From Bacteroidota bacterium (GTDB taxonomy: Bacteria; Bacteroidota; Bacteroidia; 2-12-FULL-35-15): a stretch of DNA of 53,951 nucleotides. This document shows, one piece after another, positions 31,739-41,165 of the stretch. The stretch lies in contig JAHEYB010000020.1 of assembly GCA_023251805.1 (NCBI GenBank), positions 1-53,951 of the forward strand. The letters run 5' to 3'. The position numbers and the translations under genes are program-made. The notes under the pieces were generated by a model that saw only the letters and a list, made by a program, of their open reading frames with translations, was not told the DNA's origin and did not search any database. Every line of letters begins with the position of its first letter. Within the stretch, counting starts at the first letter, position 1.

Positions 31739-33181
31739 TTAATGACTGGAACTTTCTGCATCATAATCGATTCCTTGTGATTTTAATATTGAACTTACTT
31801 TCCAAGCATAAAATGCTAAATAGGCAAAACATGCCACACCAACTAAATAACTCCACTGGATACCCAACATACTATCAGCAGATAACATTCCTTGCAACCA
31901 ACTAATAATTCCTCCACCCATAATCATCATGATTAAAAAACCAGAGCCTTCGTTTGTATGTTTTCCTAATCCAGCAATAGCAAGCGTGAAAATACAAGGC
32001 CACAATGTGCTACAAAACAAACCAACTGAAATAAATGCGTACACACTCACCATTCCATCTGCTAACATTCCAATCATCAAAGCAGTAATTCCAAAAGCAG
32101 AATACAACAATAATTGTCGCGCTGGATTTCCTTTGCTCAACATATCTCCAACAATGAGTGCTAGAATTACAAACGCATAAATATAAAATGGTGTGAGATC
32201 GTGATTCGCAATTTTATTTACTCCTAAAAAAACCGCAAAAGCAATGTATGGCATTAAAAAATTCATGATTGCTTTTGCACCACCTTTTATGTTAAAGGCT
32301 CCAACAGAGGATGTCCAGCGACCAATCATCAAACTTGCCCAGAACAAGGAAACGAACGGAGCAATTTTATCGGTAGGCGTATTTAAATGTTGTTTCATAA
32401 AATCAGGAAGATTACTTGCTGTGGAAACTTCAACTCCAACATAAACAAAGATGGCAATCATGCCCATCAGCAATTGAGGATATTTTAATGCGCTTTTTCT
32501 ATCTGTTGCTCCGGCTTTTTGCGGAGCGTCATCCGAAATTGATTCAATTTTATTTGGTATAGAAGAAAATTTAAAAATAACTGCAACAATCAAAAATGCA
32601 GCTCCTAAAATTAAATACGGCACTTTAATGTTTTCTATACTCAAGGAACTTGTTCCCGAAGACGTAACAGAACCAAAAATTGCGAAGCTTAATAAAAGTG
32701 GTCCGATTGTCGTTCCCACATTGTTTACTCCACCTGCCAAACTTAGTCTCTGTGAGCCTTTTCGCGGATCACCCATGGTGATGGCAAGCGGGTTGGCAGC
32801 AGTTTGTTGCAAAGAAAAACCAAGTGCAACAATAAATAATCCAGAAATCATTAATGGAAAAGAAACATTATCAGCAGCAGGAATAAACAACAATGTTCCA
32901 CAAGCAGAAATCACTAAACCCAATGCAATTCCATTTTTATAACCAATACGATTTAAAATATCTTCGCCAGTAATCTTAGAAATGATATAATAGATAAGAG
33001 AGCCGACAGTATAAGCGATATAAAAAGCCAAAGAAATAAGTTGTGCTTGTCCTTGAGTAAGGCTTAATTTTTCTTTAAAAACTGGGATTAGAATATCGTT
33101 GCTTGCTGCAACAAACCCCCAGAAAAAAAATACTGAAATAAGTGTTATTAATGCCGATGTTTTTGTGGAATTATTTCCCAT
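31739..33181 (-). CDS. Sugar MFS transporter, FucP/GluP/NagP type
   Basis: 480 residues, 12 predicted membrane helices. Start region TLISVFFFWGFVAASNDILIPVFKEKLSLTQGQAQLISLAFYIAYT and LQQTAANPLAITMGDP match the FucP family of proton-linked sugar symporters. In this context GlcNAc, mannose or glucose is the likely cargo. It is the first gene of the glycan region, divergent from the GNAT gene. Confidence 0.93.
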   Translation of the reverse strand: MGNNSTKTSALITLISVFFFWGFVAASNDILIPVFKEKLSLTQGQAQLISLAFYIAYTVGSLIYYIISKITGEDILNRIGYKNGIALGLVISACGTLLFIPAADNVSFPLMISGLFIVALGFSLQQTAANPLAITMGDPRKGSQRLSLAGGVNNVGTTIGPLLLSFAIFGSVTSSGTSSLSIENIKVPYLILGAAFLIVAVIFKFSSIPNKIESISDDAPQKAGATDRKSALKYPQLLMGMIAIFVYVGVEVSTASNLPDFMKQHLNTPTDKIAPFVSLFWASLMIGRWTSSVGAFNIKGGAKAIMNFLMPYIAFAVFLGVNKIANHDLTPFYIYAFVILALIVGDMLSKGNPARQLLLYSAFGITALMIGMLADGMVSVYAFISVGLFCSTLWPCIFTLAIAGLGKHTNEGSGFLIMMIMGGGIISWLQGMLSADSMLGIQWSYLVGVACFAYLAFYAWKVSSILKSQGIDYDAESSSH

Positions 33182-33305
33182 AAAATAGATTTTATATTTT
33201 ATGGAAAAATAAGCTTAATCTAACAAATGACAAAAAGCAATTATTAACCATTGTTAGTAATTGGTAGACAATTTTGTAATTATCAAAAATATTAGTACAA
33301 AAAGG

Positions 33306-33313
33306 TATATTTG
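33306..33313 (+). promoter_or_regulatory. TAnnTTTG -7 element upstream of the GNAT gene
   Basis: TATATTTG matches the Bacteroidota -7 box exactly and ends 4 bases before the ATG at 33318. Transcription would begin at or near the start codon, giving a leaderless or nearly leaderless mRNA. The -33 box is not clear. Confidence 0.4.
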
Positions 33314-33317
33314 ACAT

Positions 33318-33917
33318 ATGAATTTTGACCTCACTTCCGATTATATCCTTGAAAATGAAGTAGTATTGATGCGCCCGCTTCAATCATCCGATCTTTCACA
33401 TTTACTTCCTATTTCGATGAACGAACCGGAGATCTGGAAATATTCACTCATTCAGGCACATGGTGAAGAAAACTTAAACGCTTACATAAAAATGGCTTTA
33501 GATGCCAAAACAGAACAAAAAGAATATCCATTTATTGTTTTCGATAAACGCAGCAGCCAATATGTTGGCAGTACTCGCTTTTATGATATACAGTTCACAC
33601 AATCAACTTTACAATTAGGTTATACTTGGTACAGCAAAGTAGCACAAGGAACAGGCTTAAATTCAAATTGCAAATTTTTGTTACTAGAATTCGCTTTCGA
33701 AAAAATGATGATGGATCGAGTAGAATTTCGTGCTGATAATAACAATGCAAAAAGTATTGCCGCAATGAAATCTATTGGATGTACTGTGGAAGGCGTTTTG
33801 CGTAAAAATGTAATTAAAATGGATGGTGGCAGAAGAGATAGCATTGTGCTCAGTATTTTAAAAGAAGAATGGGAAAGTAGTGTGAAAGAAAACTTGTTAA
33901 AGAAAATTAAAAAGTAG
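33318..33917 (+). CDS. GNAT acetyltransferase, RimJ/RimL type
   Basis: 199 residues. GNAT fold: LMRPLQSSDLSHLLPIS, YPFIVFDKRSSQYVGSTRF, LGYTWYSKVAQGTGLNSNCK (acetyl-CoA loop), VEFRADNNNAKSIAAMKSIGCTVEGVLR. It acetylates an N-terminal or side-chain amine of an unknown substrate. Its 3' end overlaps the convergent waaA by 11 bases. Confidence 0.9.
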   Translation: MNFDLTSDYILENEVVLMRPLQSSDLSHLLPISMNEPEIWKYSLIQAHGEENLNAYIKMALDAKTEQKEYPFIVFDKRSSQYVGSTRFYDIQFTQSTLQLGYTWYSKVAQGTGLNSNCKFLLLEFAFEKMMMDRVEFRADNNNAKSIAAMKSIGCTVEGVLRKNVIKMDGGRRDSIVLSILKEEWESSVKENLLKKIKK

Positions 33918-35142
33918 CACTCAGAATTTTTTCCGTTGCTCCCACTCGCCCCTGCACATACATTCTTGAAATTTGGGAAGCGGTTTTTAAAACTTGTTCA
34001 TCACTTAAAAGCAACATCGTTTTTTCAAACTCATCTTGCTTACTGATAGAAAAAGCACCACCCAATTTTATCAATTCTTTTGCTTCAGCAAATTTTTCAT
34101 AATTTGGACCAAATATTACTGGCAACCCAAATGTAGCCGCTTCTAAAATATTGTGAATGCCTTTTCCAAAACCACCGCCAATAAAGGCAATTGAGCCGTA
34201 TTGGTAAATAGAAGAAAGCATTCCAATATTATCGATAATTAAAACTTGTGCATCTCTAACATTGGTTGGTGTTGCCTTGGAATAACGTAAAATTGTTGAT
34301 TGTTGACTGTTGATTTTAAATACTTCTTCGATAGAACATAAATGTTTTTCATCGATTTCATGAGGAGCAATAATTAACTTTAAACTTTCAAACTTTGAAC
34401 TTTGAACTATTTTCTCATCCTCCATCCAACTACTTCCTAAAATCAACACTTTTTTTTCCTCAACAAATTGTTCAAGCAAATTTATTTGTTTTACATTTTT
34501 TGCTACTTCAAAAACTCTATCAAAACGAGTATCTCCTACCAAAGTGGAGTTTGTGTATCCTATTGAATTCAATAATTCCATCGATTTTTCATCTTGTAAA
34601 AAGAAATGTGTAAACGATTTTAATTGCTTGCGAAACCAGCCTCCAGTGCCTTTAAAAAAATAATGCTTTTCTCTAAAAATTCCACTAACCAAATAAGTGG
34701 GAATATTTTTACTTTTTAACTCAAATAAATAGTTAAACCAAAATTCATATTTCACAAAAAACACTTTCTGAGGACTGACAATTTCAACAAATTTTTTCGC
34801 ATTGCTTGGAGTGTCCATCGGCAAATAAAAAATATAATCAGCACCGGCATAATTTTTTCGAATTTCATATCCGGATGGAGAGAAAAATGTAAGTAGAATT
34901 TTCACATCAGGATACTTCAACTTCAATTTTTCCATCAAAGGCCGACCTTGCTCAAACTCGCCAAGAGAAGCACAATGGAACCAAACGAGATTTTGAGATT
35001 TGAGATTTGAGATTTGAGATTCTAGGTCTTGAAAAATATTTTTTCTGCCTAGCAACATTAATTTTGCTTTGGCATTAAAAAGAGAGCCCACTCGAATGTA
35101 AAAAATGTATAAATAAATGGAGAGGTTATATAAAAATCTCAT
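33907..35142 (-). CDS. waaA: 3-deoxy-D-manno-octulosonic acid (Kdo) transferase
   Basis: 411 residues, the usual length. N-terminal membrane anchor (FLYNLSIYLYIFYIRVG), then WFHCASLGEFEQGRPL with the catalytic Glu, LLTFFSPSGYE, KYEFWFNYLFELK, YLVSGIFR, GDTRFDRV, and the C-terminal GGGFGKGIHNILEAATFGLPVIFGP. It adds Kdo to lipid A precursor, so the cell makes LPS. Two heptamer-repeat tracts lie in frame: at 34376-34407 (QSSKFESLK) and 34987-35022 (LESQISNLKSQN). It lies 15 bases downstream of the outer-membrane protein gene. Confidence 0.95.
   Translation of the reverse strand: MRFLYNLSIYLYIFYIRVGSLFNAKAKLMLLGRKNIFQDLESQISNLKSQNLVWFHCASLGEFEQGRPLMEKLKLKYPDVKILLTFFSPSGYEIRKNYAGADYIFYLPMDTPSNAKKFVEIVSPQKVFFVKYEFWFNYLFELKSKNIPTYLVSGIFREKHYFFKGTGGWFRKQLKSFTHFFLQDEKSMELLNSIGYTNSTLVGDTRFDRVFEVAKNVKQINLLEQFVEEKKVLILGSSWMEDEKIVQSSKFESLKLIIAPHEIDEKHLCSIEEVFKINSQQSTILRYSKATPTNVRDAQVLIIDNIGMLSSIYQYGSIAFIGGGFGKGIHNILEAATFGLPVIFGPNYEKFAEAKELIKLGGAFSISKQDEFEKTMLLLSDEQVLKTASQISRMYVQGRVGATEKILSATF
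34376..34407. repeat. Heptamer repeat (ACTTTGA family) inside waaA
   Basis: ACTTT blocks recur every 7-8 bases over 34376-34407. On the coding strand they read VQSSKFESLK, sharing VQSSK with the repeat tract in mutS. Confidence 0.75.
34987..35022. repeat. Heptamer repeat (GAGATTT)5 inside waaA
   Basis: Five units of GAGATTT (one with an extra T) encode the linker ESQISNLKSQN between the membrane anchor and the catalytic domain of the Kdo transferase. The frame is preserved. Confidence 0.85.
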
Positions 35143-35157
35143 CGCTGATGGTGAGTC

Positions 35158-35910
35158 TTAATAAGTATAAAATTCTTGAGGTGCTCTTTTGTACAAAGGC
35201 AATACCCAAACTAATTTGCCACCATACAAAATGTCCAAGCGCTTTTCAGTATCCTGTTTCATTAAATCGTAATCGTAACTTCTTCTGCTTTGAGTAAACC
35301 CTTGCATGCACTCAAACCCAATGTAAATATTCACTAATCTATTATCACTTAAGTACAAATAACCTAAATTTTCACTCAATAAAAAACCATTTGATAATCT
35401 ATCATATCCTTTTTTGTACTGTTTAGAAAGCTGAGGAGCTGTGTTTCCAATTGTTTCGATTCGTATTTTATGTTGCATAAATCCTGCGCCAACACTTAAT
35501 ACAATTCCACTATTGGGATTGGGTTTCTTGAAAGCAAACATTCTACCAACACTTGCAGAAGCAGTAAATCCTCTTTCGAATAATCGAACATCCGCAAAAG
35601 CCCCATTTGCATCAATTATGGCTCCACTTGGGGTAGCAATGCTATCAAAAAGCGACTCTTTTACATCTTTTCCAAAAATATAGCTCCCATTTATTCCAAA
35701 TACCCAATATTTTTTTGTTTTAAAATCAAGATTGAAGGTGACAGCTGAACTATTTCCGAAGCGTTTTACCAAATCACCTGCCGACAAATCATACCCAAAG
35801 CCAACTCCAATATAGGGTGTATAAATAGATGAATCTTTTACGCTTACCTGAGAAGTAAGATTTAATGATAAAAAAAGCGAGCAAATGCTTAAAAAATAGA
35901 TTTTCTTCAT
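35158..35910 (-). CDS. Outer-membrane beta-barrel-like protein of unknown function
   Basis: 250 residues. The signal peptide is MKKIYFLSICSLFLSLNLTSQ. The rest shows barrel-like strands (TPYIGVGFGYDLSAGDL, WVFGINGSYIFG, GIVLSVGAGFMQHK, NIYIGFECMQGF, GGKLVWVLPLY). Similar proteins occur upstream of Kdo transferase genes in Bacteroidota, but I do not recognise a named family. Divergent from the nucleotide-sugar operon. Confidence 0.7.
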   Translation of the reverse strand: MKKIYFLSICSLFLSLNLTSQVSVKDSSIYTPYIGVGFGYDLSAGDLVKRFGNSSAVTFNLDFKTKKYWVFGINGSYIFGKDVKESLFDSIATPSGAIIDANGAFADVRLFERGFTASASVGRMFAFKKPNPNSGIVLSVGAGFMQHKIRIETIGNTAPQLSKQYKKGYDRLSNGFLLSENLGYLYLSDNRLVNIYIGFECMQGFTQSRRSYDYDLMKQDTEKRLDILYGGKLVWVLPLYKRAPQEFYTY

Positions 35911-36027
35911 TTTGGTAAAAATGTTTGTAAATATAAGGCTTTAAAACGAATCCCACAGCCAAAAATTGCCCCTAGAATTTATATATTTTCCGTATATTCG
36001 CATTCTTATTTAAATAGGTAAAATGGA

Positions 36028-37167
36028 ATGACAAAAACTGCAAAAAAAATTCAAATGGTTGACCTAAAAAGTCAATACGAAAAAATAAAGCCGGAAGTGG
36101 ATGCAGCCATTCAAAATGTAATTGATTCTACAGCATTTATTAATGGTCCCGAAGTAAAAGCATTTCAAGCAGAGCTGGAAAAATACCTTGCCGTGAAACA
36201 TGTAATTCCTTGTGCAAATGGTACCGATGCCTTACAAATTGCCATGATGGGTTTGGGTTTAAAAGCCGGTGATGAAGTAATTACTGCAGATTTTACTTAT
36301 GTGGCTACAGCCGAAGTAATTGCATTACTTGGACTAAAACCTGTTTTGGTGGATGTTGTTCCTAACACATTTGATATTGATGTAAAAGCAATTGAAAAGG
36401 CTATTACACCAAAAACAAAAGCAATTGTACCTGTGCATCTATTCGGCCAATGTGCTGATATGGATGCTATTATGTTATTGGCTAAAAAGCACAACCTGTT
36501 TGTAATTGAAGACAATGCTCAAGCGATTGGTGCTGATTATAAATCTAGCGATGGTACAACAAAAAAAGCGGGAACGATTGGAACAGTTGGTTGCACCTCA
36601 TTTTTTCCTTCTAAGAATTTAGGTTGTTACGGAGACGGAGGCGCAATTTTTACCAATGACGATGCACTTGCGGCAAAATTAAAAATGATTGCCAACCACG
36701 GACAATCGGTTCAATACATTCATGATTCTATTGGTGTAAATTCTCGTTTAGATAGTATTCAAGCTGCTATTTTGCGAATTAAATTACGCAGTTTAGATAC
36801 TTATGCTACTGCTCGAAATAAAGTGGCAAGCTATTACGACAAAGTATTTGAAAATCATCCGAAAATAAAAACTCCTGCTCGTGCAAAATTTTCGAATCAT
36901 GTATTTCACCAATACACTTTGCAATTGTGCGAGGTGGACAGAACTGCTTTACGCGAATTTTTAGCCGCTAAAGATATTCCGGCAATGATTTATTATCCCA
37001 TTCCTTTGCACTTACAAAAAGCATATTTGGACCCGCGTTACAAAGCAGGCGATTTTCCTGTCACAGAAAAATTATGTGCTTGTGTTATGTCGTTACCTAT
37101 GCACACCGAATTGGATGAAGACACATTAAAATATATCACAGATTCGGTTTTAGAGTTTGTTAAATAA
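36028..37167 (+). CDS. wbpE: DegT/DnrJ/EryC1 aminotransferase, WbpE-like
   Basis: 379 residues. PLP-dependent sugar aminotransferase: VDLKSQYEKIKPEVD, CANGTDALQIAMMGLG, DFTYVATAEVIAL, VHLFGQCADMD, VIEDNAQAIGA, PLP Lys196 in SFFPSKNLGCYGDGGA, and the C-terminal FHQYTLQL. In the WbpABDE pathway it transaminates UDP-3-keto-GlcNAcA. The partner genes wbpD, wbpB and wbpA lie downstream at 39564-42455. First gene of the plus-strand operon. Confidence 0.92.
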   Translation: MTKTAKKIQMVDLKSQYEKIKPEVDAAIQNVIDSTAFINGPEVKAFQAELEKYLAVKHVIPCANGTDALQIAMMGLGLKAGDEVITADFTYVATAEVIALLGLKPVLVDVVPNTFDIDVKAIEKAITPKTKAIVPVHLFGQCADMDAIMLLAKKHNLFVIEDNAQAIGADYKSSDGTTKKAGTIGTVGCTSFFPSKNLGCYGDGGAIFTNDDALAAKLKMIANHGQSVQYIHDSIGVNSRLDSIQAAILRIKLRSLDTYATARNKVASYYDKVFENHPKIKTPARAKFSNHVFHQYTLQLCEVDRTALREFLAAKDIPAMIYYPIPLHLQKAYLDPRYKAGDFPVTEKLCACVMSLPMHTELDEDTLKYITDSVLEFVK

Positions 37168-37172
37168 ACTAG

Positions 37173-37200
37173 CAAAACTTTGAACTTTAAACTTTGAACT
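37173..37200. repeat. Intergenic heptamer repeat (ACTTTGA family)
   Basis: ACTTTGA, ACTTTAA, ACTTTGA in tandem between wbpE and ugd. This is the same family as the tracts in mutS and waaA and at 50281-50303. Confidence 0.75.
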
Positions 37201-37206
37201 AAAATT

Positions 37207-38517
37207 ATGAATATAGCAGTTGTAGGAACAGGATACGTTGGACTGGTAACCGGAACATGTTTAGCTGAAACAGGTAATCATGTTGTTTGCGTTGACATCA
37301 ACAAAGAAAAAGTGCAGAAGATGCAAGCAGGTATGGTTCCTATTTATGAACCACATTTGGATGTATTGTTCGAACGCAATATCAAACAAGGACGATTAAC
37401 ATTCACTACCAATCTTGAAGAAGCAATTGAAAAAGCAAAAATTATTTTTCTTGCATTGCCAACTCCTCCAGGAGAAGATGGCTCTGCCGACTTAAGTTAC
37501 ATACTTGGTGTTGCCGAAGACTTAGGAAAAATCATTAAGGATTACAAAGTAATTGTTGATAAAAGTACCGTTCCGGTTGGTACAGCAGATAAAGTTCGTA
37601 CAGCAGTTGCTAAAAATGCAAAAGTGGAATTTGATGTTGTTTCAAATCCAGAATTTTTACGGGAAGGATTTGCAGTAGATGACTTTTTGAAACCCGATAG
37701 AGTGGTGATTGGAGCAAGTTCTGATAAAGCACGTAAAACCATGGAAGAACTTTACAAACCTTACGTTCGCCAAGGAAACCCTATTATTTTTATGGATGAA
37801 CGTTCTGCAGAATTAACTAAATATGCTGCCAATGCTTTTTTAGCTACCAAGATTACTTTCATGAACGAAATTGCAAATTTGTGTGAAAGAGTTGGTGCTG
37901 ATGTGGATGCTGTTCGAATTGGAATTGGTTCGGATGATAGAATTGGAAAACGATTTTTATTTCCCGGTATTGGATATGGTGGAAGCTGCTTCCCAAAAGA
38001 TGTTCAAGCTTTAGCAAAATCGGCCAACGAAGTAAAATATGATTTTAAAATTTTAGAATCAGTTATGGCAATTAATGAAAAACAAAAAACCATTATCATT
38101 CCTAAAGTAAAAGATTATTTTAAAGGGAATTTGAAAGGAAAAAAAATTGCTATATGGGGATTGGCTTTTAAACCCGACACTGACGATATTCGCGAAGCGC
38201 CTGCTTTGTTTATTATTGATGAATTAATAAAAGCCGGAGCAATTATTTCTGCATACGACCCCGAAGCAATGAACAATGTGAAAAATTTAATAGGCGATAA
38301 AATATCCTATGCAATGGATGAGTATGATGCTTTACGCGATGCCGATGCTTTATTGATTGCAACAGAATGGAGTTTATTTCGCACCCCCGATTTTGAAAGA
38401 GTAAGTTCTCTTTTGAAAAACAAAGCCATTTTTGATGGAAGAAATTTATATGGCATCGACCAAATGAAAGAGTTGGGATATTTTTATTCAAGCATTGGAA
38501 GAGAAACGGTGAAATAA
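37207..38517 (+). CDS. ugd: UDP-glucose 6-dehydrogenase
   Basis: 436 residues. Rossmann start MNIAVVGTGYVGLVTG, FLALPTPPGEDGSADLSYI, STVPVGTADKV, VSNPEFLREGFAVDDF, catalytic Cys261 in GYGGSCFPKDVQAL, C-terminal IWGLAFKPDTDDIREAP. It makes UDP-glucuronate, the substrate of the decarboxylase encoded next. The 39-base gap upstream holds ACTTTGA heptamers (37173-37200). Confidence 0.96.
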   Translation: MNIAVVGTGYVGLVTGTCLAETGNHVVCVDINKEKVQKMQAGMVPIYEPHLDVLFERNIKQGRLTFTTNLEEAIEKAKIIFLALPTPPGEDGSADLSYILGVAEDLGKIIKDYKVIVDKSTVPVGTADKVRTAVAKNAKVEFDVVSNPEFLREGFAVDDFLKPDRVVIGASSDKARKTMEELYKPYVRQGNPIIFMDERSAELTKYAANAFLATKITFMNEIANLCERVGADVDAVRIGIGSDDRIGKRFLFPGIGYGGSCFPKDVQALAKSANEVKYDFKILESVMAINEKQKTIIIPKVKDYFKGNLKGKKIAIWGLAFKPDTDDIREAPALFIIDELIKAGAIISAYDPEAMNNVKNLIGDKISYAMDEYDALRDADALLIATEWSLFRTPDFERVSSLLKNKAIFDGRNLYGIDQMKELGYFYSSIGRETVK

Positions 38518-38592
38518 TTTTTGATTTTTAGATTTGTAGAATTTTTGAATAAATCTACAACTCTAAAATTCTAAAATTCTAAAATTTTATAT

Positions 38593-39564
38593 ATGAAACG
38601 AGTTTTAATAACAGGAGCAGCTGGATTTTTAGGTTCACACCTTTGTGATCGCTTTATCAAAGAAGGATTTCATGTTATTGGAATGGACAATCTAATAACC
38701 GGTGATTTAAAAAATATTGACCACTTGATGAAATTAGAACACTTCGAATTTTATCATCACGATGTTTCTAAATTTGTTTTTATTCCGGGTGAATTGGATT
38801 ACATTTTACACTTTGCATCACCAGCATCTCCAATCGATTATTTAAAAATCCCCATACAAACGTTAAAAGTAAGTTCACTGGGAACTCACAATTTACTTGG
38901 ATTAGCAAGAGTTAAAAAAGCACGAATTTTAGTCGCATCAACTTCTGAAGTGTATGGCGACCCAATCGTTCACCCGCAAACAGAAGAATATTGGGGAAAT
39001 GTAAATCCTGTTGGTCCACGTGGTGTTTACGATGAAGCCAAACGTTTTATGGAAGCAATGACTATGGCCTATCATACGTATCATGGAGTAGAAACTCGCA
39101 TCATCCGAATTTTTAATACTTATGGTCCGCGCATGCGACTGAATGACGGACGTGTACTGCCTGCATTTATCGGACAAGCATTGCGTGGTGAAGACTTAAC
39201 CATGTTTGGCGATGGCTCTCAAACCCGTTCGTTTTGTTATGTTGATGATTTAGTAGAAGGCATTTATCGTTTGTTGATGAGCGATTATGTTTATCCTGTT
39301 AATGTTGGAAATCCAAGTGAAATATCCATAAAAGAATTTGGTGAAGAAATTATAAAACTAACTGGCACAAAGCAAAAATTAATTTCTAAACCATTACCTC
39401 AGGATGATCCAAAACAGCGAAAACCGGACATTACAAAGGCAAAAGAAATTTTAGGTTGGGAACCAAAAGTAGGCAGAGCAGAAGGACTAAAAATTACTTA
39501 CGATTATTTTAAATCACTTTCAAAAGAAGAATTAAACAAAACAGAACACAGAAGTTTTAATTAA
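38593..39564 (+). CDS. UDP-glucuronate decarboxylase (UDP-xylose synthase)
   Basis: 323 residues, extended SDR. NAD site [22 protein letters not shown], catalytic Tyr146 and Lys150 in [11 protein letters not shown], plus UXS-specific [37 protein letters not shown] and [18 protein letters not shown]. It converts UDP-GlcA to UDP-Xyl. It follows ugd and ends by overlapping the start of the acetyltransferase gene by one base. Confidence 0.94.
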   Translation: MKRVLITGAAGFLGSHLCDRFIKEGFHVIGMDNLITGDLKNIDHLMKLEHFEFYHHDVSKFVFIPGELDYILHFASPASPIDYLKIPIQTLKVSSLGTHNLLGLARVKKARILVASTSEVYGDPIVHPQTEEYWGNVNPVGPRGVYDEAKRFMEAMTMAYHTYHGVETRIIRIFNTYGPRMRLNDGRVLPAFIGQALRGEDLTMFGDGSQTRSFCYVDDLVEGIYRLLMSDYVYPVNVGNPSEISIKEFGEEIIKLTGTKQKLISKPLPQDDPKQRKPDITKAKEILGWEPKVGRAEGLKITYDYFKSLSKEELNKTEHRSFN

Positions 39565-40139
39565 TGGATAAGAATTATTATAATCACGAAACAGCCATCA
39601 TTGACGAAGGTTGCAAGATTGGAAAAGGAACCAAAATTTGGCACTTCTCTCATATTATGCCTAATTGCACCTTGGGAGAAAATTGCAACATCGGACAAAA
39701 TGTTGTGATTTCCCCGGAAGTTGTTTTAGGGAAAAATGTAAAAGTGCAAAACAATGTTTCCATTTATACCGGTGTTACCTGCGATGATGATGTTTTTTTA
39801 GGGCCATCAATGGTGTTCACAAATGTAATTAATCCGCGTAGCGCTATTAACCGCAAAAACGAATACGCAAAAACACATGTTGGAAAAGGAGCATCCATTG
39901 GCGCAAATGCAACCATTGTATGTGGTCACGATATTGGCGAATACGCATTTATCGGAGCCGGAGCTGTAGTTACTAAAAATGTTCAACCTTTTTCGTTATG
40001 GGTTGGCAATCCTGCAAAACAAATGGGCTGGATTAGTGAATACGGTCATCGTTTGCAATTTGATAAAGATGGAATTGCCGTTTGTTTGGAAAGCAAAGAA
40101 AAATATAAATTGGAAGGAAGTAAAGTAACTAAGTTATGA
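39564..40139 (+). CDS. wbpD: Left-handed beta-helix N-acetyltransferase, WbpD-like
   Basis: 191 residues. Hexapeptide repeats (IDEGCKIGKGTKIWHFSHI, LGENCNIGQNVVI, LGKNVKVQNNVSI, VGKGASIGANATIVCGHDIG, FIGAGAVVTKNV) and the end VGNPAKQMGWISEYG. This is the WbpD type that acetylates the 3-amino group of UDP-GlcNAc3NA using acetyl-CoA. It overlaps the next gene by 4 bases (ATGA). Confidence 0.92.
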   Translation: MDKNYYNHETAIIDEGCKIGKGTKIWHFSHIMPNCTLGENCNIGQNVVISPEVVLGKNVKVQNNVSIYTGVTCDDDVFLGPSMVFTNVINPRSAINRKNEYAKTHVGKGASIGANATIVCGHDIGEYAFIGAGAVVTKNVQPFSLWVGNPAKQMGWISEYGHRLQFDKDGIAVCLESKEKYKLEGSKVTKL

Positions 40140-41161
40140 GCAAAATAAAATTCGCTGTAATCGGTCAAGGGCATATTGGAAAACGACATGCTGAAATGAT
40201 TCGCAGAAATGCAGAAGCAGAATTAGTTGCTGTTTGTGATACGCTACCAGTTGAGAAATTAGGATTGACTGATTTAAAAGAAAAGTTTTATTCTTCTGCT
40301 GAGGAGCTTTTATCAGCGCACCCTGAAGTGGATATAGTGAATATTTGTACCCCAAACGGATTACACGCAAAGCAATCGTTACTCGTATTGGACGCAGGAA
40401 AACATGTTGTATGCGAAAAACCAATGGCGCTTAACAAAGCCGATTGCGAAAACATGATTCACAAAGCATTGCAAATTCACAAAACTGTTTTTTGTGTGAT
40501 GCAAAATCGTTTTTCTCCTCCATCGGTTTGGTTGAAAAAAATTGTTGAAGAAAAAATTATTGGAGATGTCTACATGGTGCAATTGAATTGCTATTGGAAC
40601 CGCGATGAACGTTATTATAAAAAAGATGGTTGGAAAGGAACACAAGAATTAGATGGAGGAACACTCTTCACACAATTTTCACACTGGATTGATTTGGTTT
40701 ATTGGATTTTTGGCGATATAAAAGATATACAAGCAAAATTTAATGATTTCAATCATGCAAATTTAACTGAATTTGAAGATAGTGGATTTGTAAATTTTAA
40801 TTTTATAAATGGTGGAATGGGAAGCATTAATTATTCTACTTCTGTTTGGAATTCGAATTTAGAAAGTAGCATAACCATTATTGGAAGCAAAGGAAGTGTA
40901 AAAGTAGGCGGACAATACATGGATCAAATTGAACAATGCAATATTAAAGATTATACAATACCAAATCTTGACCCAACAAATGAAGCAAATGATTATGGGT
41001 CATACAAAGGTTCAGCAAACAATCATCCACAAGTAATTTCAAATGTAATTGATACATTAAAAGGCAGAACAACATTAACTACAAATGCAATGGAAGGATT
41101 AAAAGTAGTAGATATCATTGAACGAATTTATTCACTAAGAAACGCTGATAGAAAATCATAA
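40136..41161 (+). CDS. wbpB: Gfo/Idh/MocA oxidoreductase, WbpB-like
   Basis: 341 residues. Rossmann FAVIGQGHIGKRHAEMI, VCDTLP, NICTPNGLHAKQSL, catalytic region VVCEKPMALN, QNRFSPPSVW, and GGTLFTQFSHWIDLVYW. WbpB oxidises the 3-hydroxyl of UDP-GlcNAcA with bound NAD. It is translationally coupled to wbpD and 4 bases before wbpA. Confidence 0.92.
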   Translation: MSKIKFAVIGQGHIGKRHAEMIRRNAEAELVAVCDTLPVEKLGLTDLKEKFYSSAEELLSAHPEVDIVNICTPNGLHAKQSLLVLDAGKHVVCEKPMALNKADCENMIHKALQIHKTVFCVMQNRFSPPSVWLKKIVEEKIIGDVYMVQLNCYWNRDERYYKKDGWKGTQELDGGTLFTQFSHWIDLVYWIFGDIKDIQAKFNDFNHANLTEFEDSGFVNFNFINGGMGSINYSTSVWNSNLESSITIIGSKGSVKVGGQYMDQIEQCNIKDYTIPNLDPTNEANDYGSYKGSANNHPQVISNVIDTLKGRTTLTTNAMEGLKVVDIIERIYSLRNADRKS

Positions 41162-41165
41162 GGTT

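Noticed and set aside
26683-33181. Transposon carrying the sulfur cassette
   Set aside because: No transposase or terminal inverted repeats were found. The flanking palindromes are short dispersed elements found elsewhere too.
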